A DNA stretch of 64,000 nt, taken from Hysterangium stoloniferum. Its lineage: Eukaryota; Basidiomycota; Agaricomycetes; Hysterangiales; Hysterangiaceae. Numbering within the stretch: the first letter of the stretch is position 1; every line of letters starts with the position of its first letter. Where the stretch lies: the NCBI GenBank assembly GCA_015178975.1, contig WHVD01000030.1:310001-374000 (forward strand). The letters run 5' to 3'. The position numbers and the translations under genes are program-made. Below are positions 25,033 through 36,104 of this stretch, one piece after another. The notes under the pieces are model-generated. The model searched no databases, was not told where the DNA came from, and saw only the letters and a program-made list of their open reading frames with translations.

Positions 25033-25445
25033 GTGAAGAGTTGTTGAAGTTCTAACTGTTCAATATATGAAGAGTATTCTAAGTGTGATATGGATGTATT
25101 GACTATCAAAGTACAATACAAGTATAAGAGAAATAGTAGTCTCTGTAAGCAACTGTACAGTTGCTGGAGGTAACTGAGATAAGGGAAGATGGAACAGACC
25201 TTGGTGGTATAATTCCCAGTGGAATAGATCCAATGAGGTAAAGTGAAGATAAGAGATGGTTCACAAGAAGGAATGGAATGATGTTGATATTGACAAGTGA
25301 GTTCAGGCAATGAGCTCTAAGCTTTAACTGTCAAAGTATGAAGCTGAGAGGGAAGCTTTTAAGTTCAGGCTGTAGCTGTTTGAGATGGCTGAGATAATAC
25401 CCCAATCATGGCTTGCAGTGGACATCCAGGGCACAGCCAATAGCA
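25033..25445 (-). mobile_element. truncated LTR with adjacent primer-binding site
   Basis: On the plus strand it begins TGTGAAGAGTTG directly after CCCAGATCACCA plus one base. That block is the shared primer-binding site of several elements in this window, read on the minus strand as TGGTGATCTGGG. The TTCTAACTGTTCAATATATG block that follows matches the other LTRs. The distal (U3) end is lost, so this was the 5' LTR of a minus-strand element. Confidence 0.65.
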
Positions 25446-25498
25446 AATAATGTGCCTTGATGTGCCAAAGAGCAACTATCTCAGATGGATGAGATGGA

Positions 25499-26010
25499 AC
25501 TTGTGATATCTTTGTAACCTTTCAATAATGGATATGACTTCAACTCGAGTTTCTCTGTTCAATCTCCCAATATTTGTATCAGTTCACTAATATTACTTTT
25601 CCATATTTGCAGTGGTGCGATCTAATTGAGTTCCGGTATCCAATACAGATTTCTCAATTATTGTAAAATATGATAATTGTGTGAGGGAGATTAGTCATTG
25701 CTCGTCATTTCTTCAGTTAGCAATGCCGCCATATTCATCTTCTTCCTCTTTGTTGCATGTAGTCCCACATAATACATTGTAGTAACACAGGCTCTGTTTT
25801 GTCTCTACTTATGCTCCCTGTGCAAATCACGAATTCTCCCGGGCCCTCCACAATGTAATTCATCAACATCATCACAGAATCATTATACTGCATTGAATCT
25901 TTGGAAAGGGCTCTGCCTGCACAATGGCATGGATTCTGAGGGTAACCATATACCTGTTTCATACCGCTCCTACAAAGGAACTCTCGTACCCGTACCCCCA
26001 TATCATTCCA
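25499..26010. repeat. left arm of a long inverted repeat (about 520 bp)
   Basis: Reads in the same order as the reverse complement of 28530-29052. Shared blocks from outside inward: CTTGTGATAT, CAGTTCACTA, TAATTGTGTGAGGGAGATTA, CATTTCTTCAGTT, CAATGCCGCC, TTCTTCCTCTTTG, CTCCACAATGTAATTCATC and CCGCTCCTA. Similarity is clear but imperfect, with small indels and many transitions, so the duplication is old. Confidence 0.85.
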
Positions 26011-26893
26011 AACATTTATGACCAATCTTGAACGTTTGGTTACTATACCTCTGTTGCTCTTGACAAGTCGCAGGTTAGAAAATAATGTCCCATAGATCCT
26101 TCTCTGATCCGGATCTTGCATGTTGCATCGTGGTGCTTTATCGTGATATGTTCATTATTATGTTCACAACTAATATATATATATGTATTGCATGTATCGT
26201 GTATGCGTATAGACTCACCATACAACGTACATCCCATATCCTCAATCATAGCTATCTACTCCACAGACGGTTCAGGCTTACTGTCACTTGCCGCAGCAAC
26301 TTTCGACTGCACGGAAGGATCATCGATACTGTAATGACAGAAGAAAGACGGGCGAACGACGGTGTCTAATATCATCAACGACACACCCGGAACCTCCATA
26401 TGTCCAATAAACCACTACAACCGACTTCGCGCTGCTATTCCTGGTAGCAAATAAGGAACGATAGATTTTCAGCCGAGAATATCAAAGTGACTGAAGGGTC
26501 ATTCGAGAATGTGTGTAATCCACTCGCATGCTCTGATCGCCACCAAGCTGTTGCCATCCATTTTAGCATTGAGAGTGGCTGCCTGGTGTGGTAGGCATTG
26601 TTAGAATGTCGGGCTGCACGAGGATGCATATGGTACTGCGCCAGCAATTGTTCCCAACCTACCTCCATTTTGCCCCAATCGGAGGAGAAGACTAGGCTGA
26701 AACAGCAGGTCTGATTGATGTCAAGGTGTCTTCTGAGTTGACGATAATTAGTGACTTGCTGAGATCCTCATTGGCGTTTGCCAAAGAGGTATAGGAAGTG
26801 GAGATGAGACAGGCCAGAAGAGAGTAAAGGAGGGCGTGTGGGATCACCATCATGCGTATTGGGATAGTACCTACGACCTAAGTTGACTTTAAT

Positions 26894-27429
26894 TTGTTGC
26901 ATGCCGGGATGTCCTCGGGAGATTTCAATTTCCTAAGTAATACATATATACACGCATCAGCAGATATATCTGATATTGAAATGGTAGGCAACAGTGCCCA
27001 TCAATCAACTTCTGAGCTTGACGTGGATGGCAGCATTGACGCAGTGGGGTCACTTTCTGGTCTCCTATACGACGCAACTCCTTGTATCATACACAACCCA
27101 TATTTTAATCTCCAGGCTGTCTCCAACGTCAACGTTTCACAAGATTCGCAAATAGTTCGGTAAGAGTATCTTCAAAGTTGATTATAATTTGTCCCCTGAA
27201 AGCTCTTAAGTATTAATTTTCTTATGGATGGCCGGGTATGCAGAGGAAACACCGTAAACGTATTAAAAAAATGAAAATTTTTTCTGTAGCGAGTTCCAAT
27301 GAGTCGCAACGTGTAGAATCCATCGCCCTTCTGACTACGGTTGTTCAAGTTCGCGAAACCCATCAGCATTGCACACCAGAAGGGAGAACAGACCAGGAAG
27401 GAGAGAATATTAAAAATAGTATGAGTTGA
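26894..27429 (+). CDS. doubtful two-exon gene inside the inverted-repeat structure
   Basis: An open frame from 26894 encodes a Ser/Asp-rich segment (SADISDIEMVGNSAHQS) and ends at a good splice donor, GTAAGA at 27161. A second open stretch, 27238-27429, starts just after GGTATGCAG and has a basic run KHRKRIKKMK. The simple join is out of phase, so either another junction is used or the gene is broken. It lies between the two arms and could be cargo or the coding region of the element. No family recognised. Confidence 0.25.
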
Positions 27430-27958
27430 CTCTATTGCAATACACAATCTACAAGGGTTTAATAAGCTTGTAATAAAAGTACCTGTGTCTCAATATCTTG
27501 TGTCAGTTAGTGTAGCACCTCCTGACAATATAGGTTTGGTGCTCTGGGAGGTGTATAGTGGTTCTGACACACATTAGCCTCCAAATGCATGGTCCACAAT
27601 TAGCATCTTCATATGAAAACTTGCAATAATTGGTGGACTCCCCCTATGAAAAGGTGTGTTTCATCATCAAATTTAACAGAGAAATGCACTATAACAAGTT
27701 GGTCGTCCACAATTTTGACTTAAAACAAAAAAAAAAAAAGACACCAGAACGCTAGAATTAAAGTTGCATGCATTTTGGTAGGAGCTTACCGTGGTTATAA
27801 CTGTCTGTTTTTTATGATCCCTCCACTCGCTGCTCTCAAATACTAGGCTTAGTTATATCACCCTAGCCTCTGCCTCACTTGATCTTTGATCAGTCGAAGG
27901 AGCCCCGACATACCGCATATTTGAACCTGACGTCATGGGCAAGTCACTTGACCTCTTC

Positions 27959-28502
27959 TTTTTTTTTTAATACATTTATATACCACATCGCATAACGAAG
28001 ATACATAGCGGTTCCGTAGCATCGTATAGAGCATAGCTACTATAGTATCTACGGGGGAATGAAGAGGAAGCAGGCCGGATGCGTCAGAGCGAGTGGTGGT
28101 TGGCAGGATGGTTGAATAAAGAGAGGTGATTGCGCTGAGCTTGCCCAGTGAATAGCACATGCCATTTGGGCCGAAGCCCCAGGAAGAGCCCGAGATCCTG
28201 CTAACAGGCGTGACGACGGCTGCAGGCACACCGAAGTCTTGCATGGCTAGTGCATAAGTGAATGCTGGAGTCGGGGGTGGGTAGGAAGAAAAGACCGCTG
28301 CCAAGCTGCGGTCGTGGTTTAGGTGGTGCCAGTGACGGTCCGCAGGCGACACTGGTGCGCGGCTGAAGGCTGCCGACTTTGACAGAGCAGTGAATTCAGA
28401 GGCTCGCCAAGCCTGTTCACTGTCATCTGCCTCTCTGTCCTTTTACCACGAGCATGGGGGTCCCAACCCCAGAGGCAGGTGGTCACGGAACAAGAGAGCC
28501 TT
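27959..28502 (-). mobile_element. poly(A) non-LTR insertion (SINE or 5'-truncated LINE), 544 bp
   Basis: Flanked by a perfect 16-bp target duplication, GTCACTTGACCTCTTC at 27943-27958 and 28503-28518. A run of 10 T at the left edge is the poly(A) tail on the minus strand, preceded by GCGATGTGGTATATAAATG, which is identical to the 3' end of the insertion at 44340-44559. A long target duplication plus an A tail is the mark of LINE-type target-primed insertion. A degenerate B-box-like GGTTGGGACCC near its 5' end hints at a SINE but is weak. No reverse transcriptase is encoded. Confidence 0.85.
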
Positions 28503-28529
28503 GTCACTTGACCTCTTCATATCGCGAAG

Positions 28530-29052
28530 GTTAACTTATGGACTCTGATGGCTTCTTTGAATAGGAGCGGCGTGAAGTAGATATATGCTTACCTTTAGAG
28601 TCATGCCATTTTGCATGCGAAGCTCTGACCAAAGATTCAACAATGTAGTGATTCTATGATAATGTTGATGAATTACATTGTGGAGGATCGGTACAATTTG
28701 GGATGTACACAGGGAGCGTAAATAAAGGCAAAACAAAGCCTATGTTACTACATTGTATTATTTTAATTTTATGTGGGATTGCATGCGACAAAGAGGAAGA
28801 ATGTGACTACGGCGGCATTGGGAACTGAAGAAATGTCGACCAATGACTACTAATCTCCCTCACACAATTACTTTACAATGATACCACGCCGGAGAAGTCT
28901 GTATTGGACAGGGGGAACTCAACCAGATCGCCCCACCGCACATATGTAAGAGTGATAGTAGTGAACTGACACTTCTAGCATTGGGAGATTTAATAGAGAA
29001 AGTTGAGCTGAAATCATATCTATTACTGAAAGAATAAAAAAATATCACAAGA
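28530..29052. repeat. right arm of the long inverted repeat
   Basis: Reverse-complement partner of 25499-26010. The outer edge is at about 29052 (GATATCACAAG), mirroring CTTGTGATATC at the left arm. The inner edge lies just beyond the target duplication of the non-LTR insertion, so the insertion hit close to the arm. Confidence 0.85.
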
Positions 29053-29099
29053 CGTGTGGTAAGAATGCATTACATCAGATTAAATAACTTAAGTAGTGT

Positions 29100-29250
29100 A
29101 ATCACATTCATGTTCAGGGATTTTAGCATTGCTGAGTTCTTGGGCTACAGTAACGCACAAGACAGTGTACTTTTCCAAGCTTTCCATAATCCGGGCACTA
29201 AACCTGAGGATGCATGCAAATGGCTCGGGTTTGATCGTCCCCAAGTTTAA
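29100..29250 (+). pseudogene. Gag fragment, paralogous to the one at 30.7 kb
   Basis: Encodes GYSNAQDSVLFQAFHNPG then KPEDACKWL, clearly homologous to YSNAQDNVLFQVFRNLG and EPEDACKWL on the minus strand near 30700-30790. The flanking parts differ. I read it as a scrap of the same retroelement Gag in the opposite orientation. It lies directly outside the right inverted-repeat arm. Confidence 0.45.
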
Positions 29251-29834
29251 TCCTCCTCCCATATGCACGTAGGTAGCTGAAAATAAATTACCAACCTTAT
29301 TAAAGACATTGATACTATTGAATAAAGACAACATCGACGCTCACGGGTCTGACTCAAATACTGTGTCCGGCCACACAGGGTCATTTATCCAACTGGGCTC
29401 CGCATCATAAGAAGCGCGCAACTACACATCTAAGACCCCGAGGGGCCAGCTATATAACGTGGAGAAGTAGGTTCAAACAAGAATATGGTCCGTGGTTCCA
29501 CATCTCCGGAGTGACTAGATTACTCTATCAGGCTCTGACATCGATAAAGGGGGAAGTGAAACAAACAAATTCTGAGGCATTTCCACAACTGCTCTTGTCT
29601 TCCAGTGAGTTACTGTTATCAAAAAGGGTTAAATATCATTTCCAAAAGACTTCTGTGCTTACTGATCATCAACTGGTGTGGAAAGATACCCTTGATCCCA
29701 TTTCTCTCTATGTAAAGCGGCGCGTATGCTCTCCATGCTTTCTGCACTTCAGACGAGTGCGCGTCGACTGCTGCGATCTTGACATCGGCCGGCAGAAATC
29801 TTCGAGGTTGGCTCCGCCAATATCATAGGTATAT

Positions 29835-30458
29835 CTACGCGGCAGAAAACTGAGCAACGATCGGGTCAGTGTCCGAGCTCGAAAAATACCTTCTCATTGG
29901 TTTTCCACCTCGTATTGTTACACTCTCACGCTGGTGTAAACATCTATACTCTTGCTTGTTGAGGTGAACAAGAACATCGACTGAGGGGTCTATACCGAGG
30001 ATTTCAGAGAACCACTCTTGCAGATTCCCACACACTACAAAATGGCTTGTAACCTTATCCCGATAGCTCACGTCCCACAAAGCGATGGACCCCAGATCTC
30101 CATCCTTGATACGGCCCTCAATTGGTCGTGGAAACTTAAAGTCCAATAGTTGATTGGCCAATTGATGAATGACGTGTGAGCTTCGAAGTTGTTGATCCAA
30201 TAAAGCAGTGCCTAGACGCCATGAGTCCACTTGGGACATGAATAAGTTTACGATGGAGTCTGGTGATGATGAATTGATCCTAGAGTGACCGGTATAAATA
30301 CCAGGATACCAGATCCTGTAGTTCCCTGACGGGCCACTGCTGACCAGTGTTCCGGTATATACAACCTTCAGATGATGGCGATTGGCAGGACAGTCAGTAA
30401 TAGTGACAATTGAATCACCGGGATTAAAAACTGAATAGACAAAGTTATCATTTGACAT
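29835..30458 (-). CDS. hypothetical ORF (207 aa) downstream of the gag region
   Basis: A single intact frame starting MSNDNFVYSVFNPGDSIVTI. It is mixed alpha/beta in character, with no zinc knuckle, protease, polymerase or integrase motif and no membrane helix. I do not recognise it. It follows the gag of the minus-strand element at 30.6-32.6 kb by 113 bases on the same strand. So it could be a second ORF of that element, or an unrelated host gene. Being intact next to a gag with several lesions is notable. Confidence 0.45.
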   Translation of the reverse strand: MSNDNFVYSVFNPGDSIVTITDCPANRHHLKVVYTGTLVSSGPSGNYRIWYPGIYTGHSRINSSSPDSIVNLFMSQVDSWRLGTALLDQQLRSSHVIHQLANQLLDFKFPRPIEGRIKDGDLGSIALWDVSYRDKVTSHFVVCGNLQEWFSEILGIDPSVDVLVHLNKQEYRCLHQRESVTIRGGKPMRRYFSSSDTDPIVAQFSAA

Positions 30459-30570
30459 CTGATGTCAGTGGAATTAACCAACAAGCCGGTCAATAAGAAT
30501 GTCGTTGTTTGAACAGAATTCAAATAATTCCTAATGCCACATTATCACATCAGCATTTGCGGGAGAGAAG

Positions 30571-32581
30571 TTATCCAAGTACGTCACATTGTAAGAGTCC
30601 CTCTAAAATATATCGCATTAGCTTGTAAATATCGCGAGTAATTTCATTCACCATGTCCCATAGTCCCAAAATAGTTTCTCTCGTATCGGATGATCTAGTG
30701 CGTTTAAGCCATTTGCACGCATCCTCAGGTTCAGTACCCAGATTACGAAAAACTTGGAAAAGTACATTGTCTTGTGCATTACTGTAGTTGGTAGAATCCG
30801 TATAGAAATCTGTAGAGCTTAACTCTTCGTTGAATATACTGCACGGGGATTTCACAGTCGTGGTGGGGCTGGTGAAACCTCATTTCTTCCCATTCTAAGG
30901 ACAAGGATTCACACCATCATGTACCCAATAACCCTTCGACTATGCTCCAAAGGAAGGACCTGTGTGATCGACTGAATTCAGTGTGATGCTCATGATCCAA
31001 AGTAGTCCACCAGACTTTCGCGTTTCCTTTGAGTCGTCTGGGAAGAGCAATGCCTAGAATCATCATCATGGATTCTGAGATTTCTGACAAGCTCATAACA
31101 TCCATTATGTAGTCCAGTGCCTTAGATTGCGAGCCATCATATTCTGGGAGATCTGACCATTTGATTTTGAGATCGTTAGTGTTCAAAGTCAACTTCCCAG
31201 TTTCGGTCTCAGGAGCGGCACTCCTAGTGTTCTTATTAGTACCTGCTGGGCCTCCTGAGTTTCTTGGGTTTTGCCTTCTCTCGTCCCAGTCTCTTCTGTG
31301 GTCCGAATCGCTGGATCCCTCAGAAGAATCCCTGGGCAGTCCTCCTGGGGGAAAGAAGGGGGCCTGTGAAATTGGCAAAGGTGGGAGAGTGTTGTTTGGG
31401 TAAGAAGTTCCCCTCCCGGGTATTTGTCCAGTGATTCCTTCAATGAAGGTGGTAACAAAGGAAGAACGGTTTCGATTTGCGACAGATCTAATAAGGACGT
31501 TGGAGTGACTAACCATTGTAAAGGAGGAAGCTACTTCAGACCAAAAAGCAACTCGACAGTGGGGAGTATCTGGCTCTTCATTCCTTCATGGTCTGTTTGA
31601 AGTTCCTGGTCTGCAGTCATCCTGGGGTGATATGCCGAGGGTCTTGATTCCACTGGCCAGAAGGATGGGCGCAATAGATTTCTCGTGGAGTCTTCCCAAG
31701 ATCTCCTCCCTCATATCCTGGGGAAAACTCTCGAGGATAGATTTACAGTTGAGAGAGTGCAGAAAGCTAGTGCCAGGGGATCCTTGGAGATCTCGAATGA
31801 AGGTTCTGGACATGTGGGCCAGGGAAGCAGGTACCTGGGTACTATCATCATATGAGTGGAGAACTTCCATGAACAACTTGTCTTGTTTCTCATGGCAGCG
31901 AATGAGCCTATGTTGCAGGCTGTGGTAGGCGAATGGGAGGTTCGGAGAAGCTTCGTATAGGGATATTTCCAGTGTACGTGTATAAAGATACTGGTAATCC
32001 ACCTTAGGTACTGTTCCGCCCTGATCTAGGATCATGTGTAAGATCTGTAACGTGTCATTGTGCATGGCCACTAGGTCAAGAATCCGTTCGAATAACACTA
32101 GCCTTATACATCCACTTCCAGTGACATCAATAGTGACAAGTTCCTCAGACCACTCAAAGAGTTGCTCTGCTAGCTGATCTATAGTACCGGTTTGGGAAAA
32201 GAAAGAATCAGTGATCATGATGCTATTCAACCTGCCTAACCAGATGGACACCTCCTTCGGCATGTTGGGGTATCTGTCTGAGTAGTCCACAGCTACTGCA
32301 TCAACTTCCATCTCTTCAATGTGTTCCGAGTAGTATTTATCCCACTTGTCATTTGCTGGTTCAGCGAAATATACCTGACCCCTGAAGGGATTCTGCAGCA
32401 TTACTTGAGGTGGTGGAAATTTTAGACCAGTGTCGTTTCTGTTTGATCGAGCAGTAAGGAGTCCGAGAGTTTCTGACAACTTAAAATAGGAGTTATCCTT
32501 GCTCGTTCCAGCAAAATCACTCGTGGGAAGCCTGTGTTCACCTTGTGAGGGCTCCAAGACAGTATCGGTCTCCTGAGTCAT
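30571..32581 (-). pseudogene. LTR-retrotransposon Gag, interrupted by TGA codons and a frameshift
   Basis: Capsid-type Gag. From ATG at 32581 the same frame runs to 31589, hits TGA, continues to another TGA at 30917-30919 and on to about 30790; then a frame change gives the last block, down to 30571. Features: FPPPQVMLQNPFRGQVYFAEP and VPKVDYQYLYTRTLEIS, both shared with the minus-strand gag at 40.1-41.1 kb; LPEYDGSQSKALDYI; LPRRLKGNAKVWWTTL; RNGGPAG-like Ser/Asn/Arg linkers; EMRFHQPHHDCEIPVQYIQRR. These are typical of Agaricomycete retroelement Gags. No protease, RT or integrase follows. The LTR at 32761-33407 and a primer-binding-site-like block lie just upstream, so this is the 5' half of a minus-strand element. 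Confidence 0.75.
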
Positions 32582-32760
32582 TAGAGATGACTTTCGTGTC
32601 GTGACATTACTGGGTAGCCCTAAGCCGGGATATTCCTTTCTAGTTCATGGGGCACCTGCAGGCGTAGGAATTTGAGTGGTTCCACCACTGGTTAAGGTCA
32701 TACTACTAGTTGATTATACATGTAGATTGCAGTGAATGAGGGTCCAGCCTGGATCACGGT

Positions 32761-33407
32761 TGAGTATTTTACCACTCAATGTGCGATTGTTATTGACTAG
32801 CAATAGTACGAAATACAATCGACTAGTAGTTTAAGTAGTCAAGATGTAGATTATGATTGACCTTTAAGGTGCAATTGGTAGATAATTACAAGGGCAGATC
32901 GACCTTACGGTATGATCTGACAGTGTAGCTAGCTGGGCCGATGGCCAAGTAGATAAGAGAAATTATATACTGCGAGAGAGAGAGAATATCCTAAGAAAGT
33001 GAGCTACGATGGATATTCTTACCGTGTGAAGCAAGAGCTTGAAGTTGAGTCGAATAGTAGTAACTGACTTCGACTGTTTCAGTGCAAAGTATGGTTACTA
33101 CAGATCTATGAAAAGAGATAGAGTGAAGATTTGTTTTAGACGAGACCCCAAACCAGTACTTGCGTGTGCAGGTGATGGTTGTTGGGGTTGAAAAGTGTCT
33201 AGGTTTCTCACATGTGACTACTACTGTGACATGCACGTACTTCTTGTGGGTGAGAGCGCCCACAAGCATACATGGACTCTCGAACTAATACAAGGGGGTA
33301 TGACCCGTATTTATGAGTGATAGAAAGGAGAATAAAAATATAAAACACAAAGGAAATAATGGAATTATAAAGCAGCTAAGGGGAAAGGCTTAGAGCCTTT
33401 AGTCACA
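32761..33407 (-). mobile_element. 5' LTR of the minus-strand gag element (family C)
   Basis: About 647 bp, on the plus strand starting TGAGTATTTTACCACTC and ending TTTAGTCACA. The flank on the low side, GGTCCAGCCTGGATCACGG, is a diverged version of the primer-binding region seen beside the other LTRs, and the gag ATG lies 180 bases further on. It interrupts the gag at 33399-33767 of another family, just after the QVILKQFLG block. Exact ends are inferred from TG...CA and the PBS position. Confidence 0.65.
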
Positions 33408-33767
33408 CCTCCTATGTGACCTATCCTTCACATCTCCAAGGAACTGCTTAAGGATAACCTGTCTTGGTGGAAACACGAAAATGGGCTCAGGTGCTTGGCT
33501 AGACTCAACATTGCCTCCAGGGATGCTCAACCACCCAGTTGAAGAACGTTCCTCAGGTGGGCCAGGGAAGATATCCATTGATGATCCAGCTGCTACTCCA
33601 GGGGGATCCTCAGGAGGAGCTTGTCCTTGAAAAGTTGATGAAGACTTCCTCAGAGTGATGTTACAGGCTGGTTCCAGGCTAGCAAGTCCTTGACAAGGCG
33701 TGGAACTGCTCGTGGTTGTTGAAGACTTTGGCATTTGGTTCTTGCCCGTAGTCATTTGTGTGCTCAA
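33399..33767 (-). pseudogene. Gag N-terminal fragment (family B), cut by an LTR
   Basis: 122 codons: MTTGKNQMPKSSTTTSSSTP, a Pro/Ser-rich leader, then FVFPPRQVILKQFLG. The leader is shared with the fragments at 40866-41126 and 57516-57713. The homologue at 40.8 kb continues after QFLGG into MVYAEPINVKW, but here the sequence changes to the family C LTR. Its own 5' LTR and primer-binding site are at 33814-37060. Confidence 0.75.
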
Positions 33768-34539
33768 GACTTAGTAGTCAAATAATAAGATCTTTCTTTG
33801 TAGGAAAGAACGGTCCAGCTCAGATCACCACTGTGAAGAGTCAATAGATTCTGACCATTCAATATATGAAGAATATTGATTACTCAAGTACTACTAATCA
33901 TTATTGACAGTTCTGTACAATACTACAGATTACTAGACTGACAGTACTAGTAGGGAAACATGCTACACGACACTAGAGCAATGGTACAGTTGCTCATGAA
34001 AGTTTGAATGAGAGACTGGATATCTAACTAGAATGAGAACAGCACAAGTCGACTACAGTGTCGACTAGCACAAACACCTGAGTGAGGGACTCGACCTTCA
34101 CGGTTCAAGCCCAGAAACTATTAGTAAGTTAAAAGATACTACCTTTATAGGTAGCTGAGATGTTACCCTTGACACCTCTTGCTATTGTAAGGTATCCGGC
34201 TATTTACTCTCTCAAATGGTTAACAAACATTGACACAGCAAGGGATTCAAGAAATAAACAAATAAAGGTCCAGTAATTTAAATACTGATAGATTAATTAG
34301 CTGTGCTATTAAGCTTAAACAACTAAAGTCAATATTTGTTTGGTCTCTTGACAAATTCAGATGAACCTGTAGTGACATGCTCTACGAAAGTTAAGTTCTC
34401 CTTGAGAATAAAGGTTCAGGAGCTGAATGTATGTGCAATAAGTTGGCGGAAACTTGTCATAAGCCTTCGCTTTCTTGTAGCCTGTTAGTATACTATTTAT
34501 AAAGATTTAACAAGCTGTTAAATAATTTATAAATAGAGA

Positions 34540-36104
34540 GATTGTCCGAGAGTCGAATATCCAAGTGTTTGTGTAGTTTCAGCTTATATATGCTATATCC
34601 CAGTAGATAAAATAGTAGAAATCACCGGAATATTTGTGAACATGACCTATCATGTATATATTTATATGGTAGAACTATATTATGTAATGTCCATATATGG
34701 AAACACTATGAATATTTCAATGGAGAGCATTCATTGGATACATTTTGTAACTGACACATTTAGGCAGGAAATTACTAGTATTTAGTACTTAGTGTAGCCA
34801 CCCTTTGCCTTTAATACATCTGAAGCCCTCCTAGGCATACTTTAAATCAAATCCTGACACACCTTTGCATCAATATTGTACCATTCATCCACCACCCTCT
34901 CCCACAACTCTTCCATCCCCTGGGGTGCATTCTCGTACCCTGCCAACCTCCTCTTCAGGTGATTCCATAGGTGTTCAATGGGATTCAAGTCAGGAGACTG
35001 TGCTGGCCATGAGAGAACCCTGAAACCATTTTCTTGCAACCAATTCTGGGCCTTCTTGCAGGTATGCTTGGGGTCATTGTCTTGCTGGAAGATGATACCA
35101 TTGGCAGATTTACCATAGTCCTTAAGACTGGCTTGCAGGTCATCCTCCAGAATATGGATGTAGAGATCCCCATCCATCCTTCCATCAATCTTGCATGCAT
35201 ACCCAACCCCCTCCCACAGCATGCACCCCCAAACCATTAAAGATCCACCACCAAACTTCAGGGTTCCCTCAACCAGCCTGTCACTCAAGCCCTCCCCTGC
35301 CTTTTTCCACACCCACTTCCTGCCATCTGACCCCAGCCTATTAATTTTGGTCTCATCAGACCACACCACCTTCTTCCAATCCTCCACAGTCCAATCCTGA
35401 TGTGCCAAAGCAAAATCCATCCCCTCCTTCCTATGCCTCTTAGAAAGAAGAGGCCTTTTCTTCTTTACCACAGGCTTCATCTCAGCTGCCTTGAGTCCAT
35501 GACGCACTGTTTGAGGATTGAGTGACTGGTTGGTGATAGTGCAAAGTGCCTTTGTTGCATCTACAGCTGTATCAGCCTTTCCAGAGCTGATAAGGTGTTG
35601 TGCAAAATGGATGTTGGCTGTGGAGGATTTGGAAGGGTGACCACCAGAGGACTTAGAAAGGTGGGAACAGTGTTTAGAACAAAGTCTAGAGATAGTAGCA
35701 TAGCTATAGCCAGTAAAAACTGAAATATGTCTGGCAGAATGGCCAGCATTAAGTAGAGAAAGGATCTCATACTGGACAGCAGTGGAAAGGAGATGCATAG
35801 TTAGAATTGAGGGAATCTTAGCTGAGAAAGCCCTTCTACTTATACTGTAGTATAGAATGATCACATGACATGTTGAAAAACATAAACAACTGCAAACAAT
35901 CAACATAGGCACATGGTTTTCATGCTAGAACCTGTCAGTTACAAACATATATGGATATTACATAATATAGTTCTACCATATACATATATACATGATAGGT
36001 CATGTTCACAAATATTTTGGTGATTTCTACTATTTTATCTACTGGGATATAGCATATATAAGCTGAAACTACAAAACATTGGATACGTTTTGTAAGTCAC
36101 TGTA
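34540..36104 (-). mobile_element. Tc1/mariner-type DNA transposon with long inverted repeats
   Basis: Inverted repeats of about 130 bp or more, 34572-34702 and 35945-36075, share AGTTTCAGCTTATATATGC, AATAGTAGAAATCACC and GACCTATCATGTATATAT. The right end extends to TTTTGTAAGTCACTG followed by TA at 36103-36104, a typical Tc1 terminus at its TA target; the left terminus is diverged, so its boundary (about 34540) is approximate. A terminus-like GGATACATTTTGTAACTGACA recurs inverted at the inner edge of the left repeat. The element encodes one transposase and sits inside the family D solo LTR. Confidence 0.85.
34842..35798 (-). CDS. Tc1-type DD34E transposase with premature stop near the C-terminus
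   Basis: Cuts and pastes the element at TA sites in the nucleus. From the ATG at 35798 (chosen because an N-terminal helix-turn-helix starts right there; the open frame extends upstream to 35912) it has 318 aa: an HTH of the Tc3 type (VQYEILSLLNAGHSARHIS), a second DNA-binding part, then the RNase H-like catalytic core with VVWSDET (first Asp), IIFQQDNDPKHT (second Asp) and SPDLNPIEHLW (Glu), with exactly 34 residues between the second Asp and Glu. After DLI the frame meets TAA. The same frame continues for about 20 codons with SMPRRASDV and KGGYTKY, the usual Tc1 C-terminus, before a second TAA. A CAA-to-TAA change would explain it. The copy may thus be recently inactivated or still partly functional. 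Confidence 0.92.
   Translation of the reverse strand: MHLLSTAVQYEILSLLNAGHSARHISVFTGYSYATISRLCSKHCSHLSKSSGGHPSKSSTANIHFAQHLISSGKADTAVDATKALCTITNQSLNPQTVRHGLKAAEMKPVVKKKRPLLSKRHRKEGMDFALAHQDWTVEDWKKVVWSDETKINRLGSDGRKWVWKKAGEGLSDRLVEGTLKFGGGSLMVWGCMLWEGVGYACKIDGRMDGDLYIHILEDDLQASLKDYGKSANGIIFQQDNDPKHTCKKAQNWLQENGFRVLSWPAQSPDLNPIEHLWNHLKRRLAGYENAPQGMEELWERVVDEWYNIDAKVCQDLI

Noticed and set aside
31161-31458. Frames overlapping the family C gag on the plus strand and in a shifted minus frame
   Set aside because: Shadows of the gag frame, which carries the recognisable motifs.
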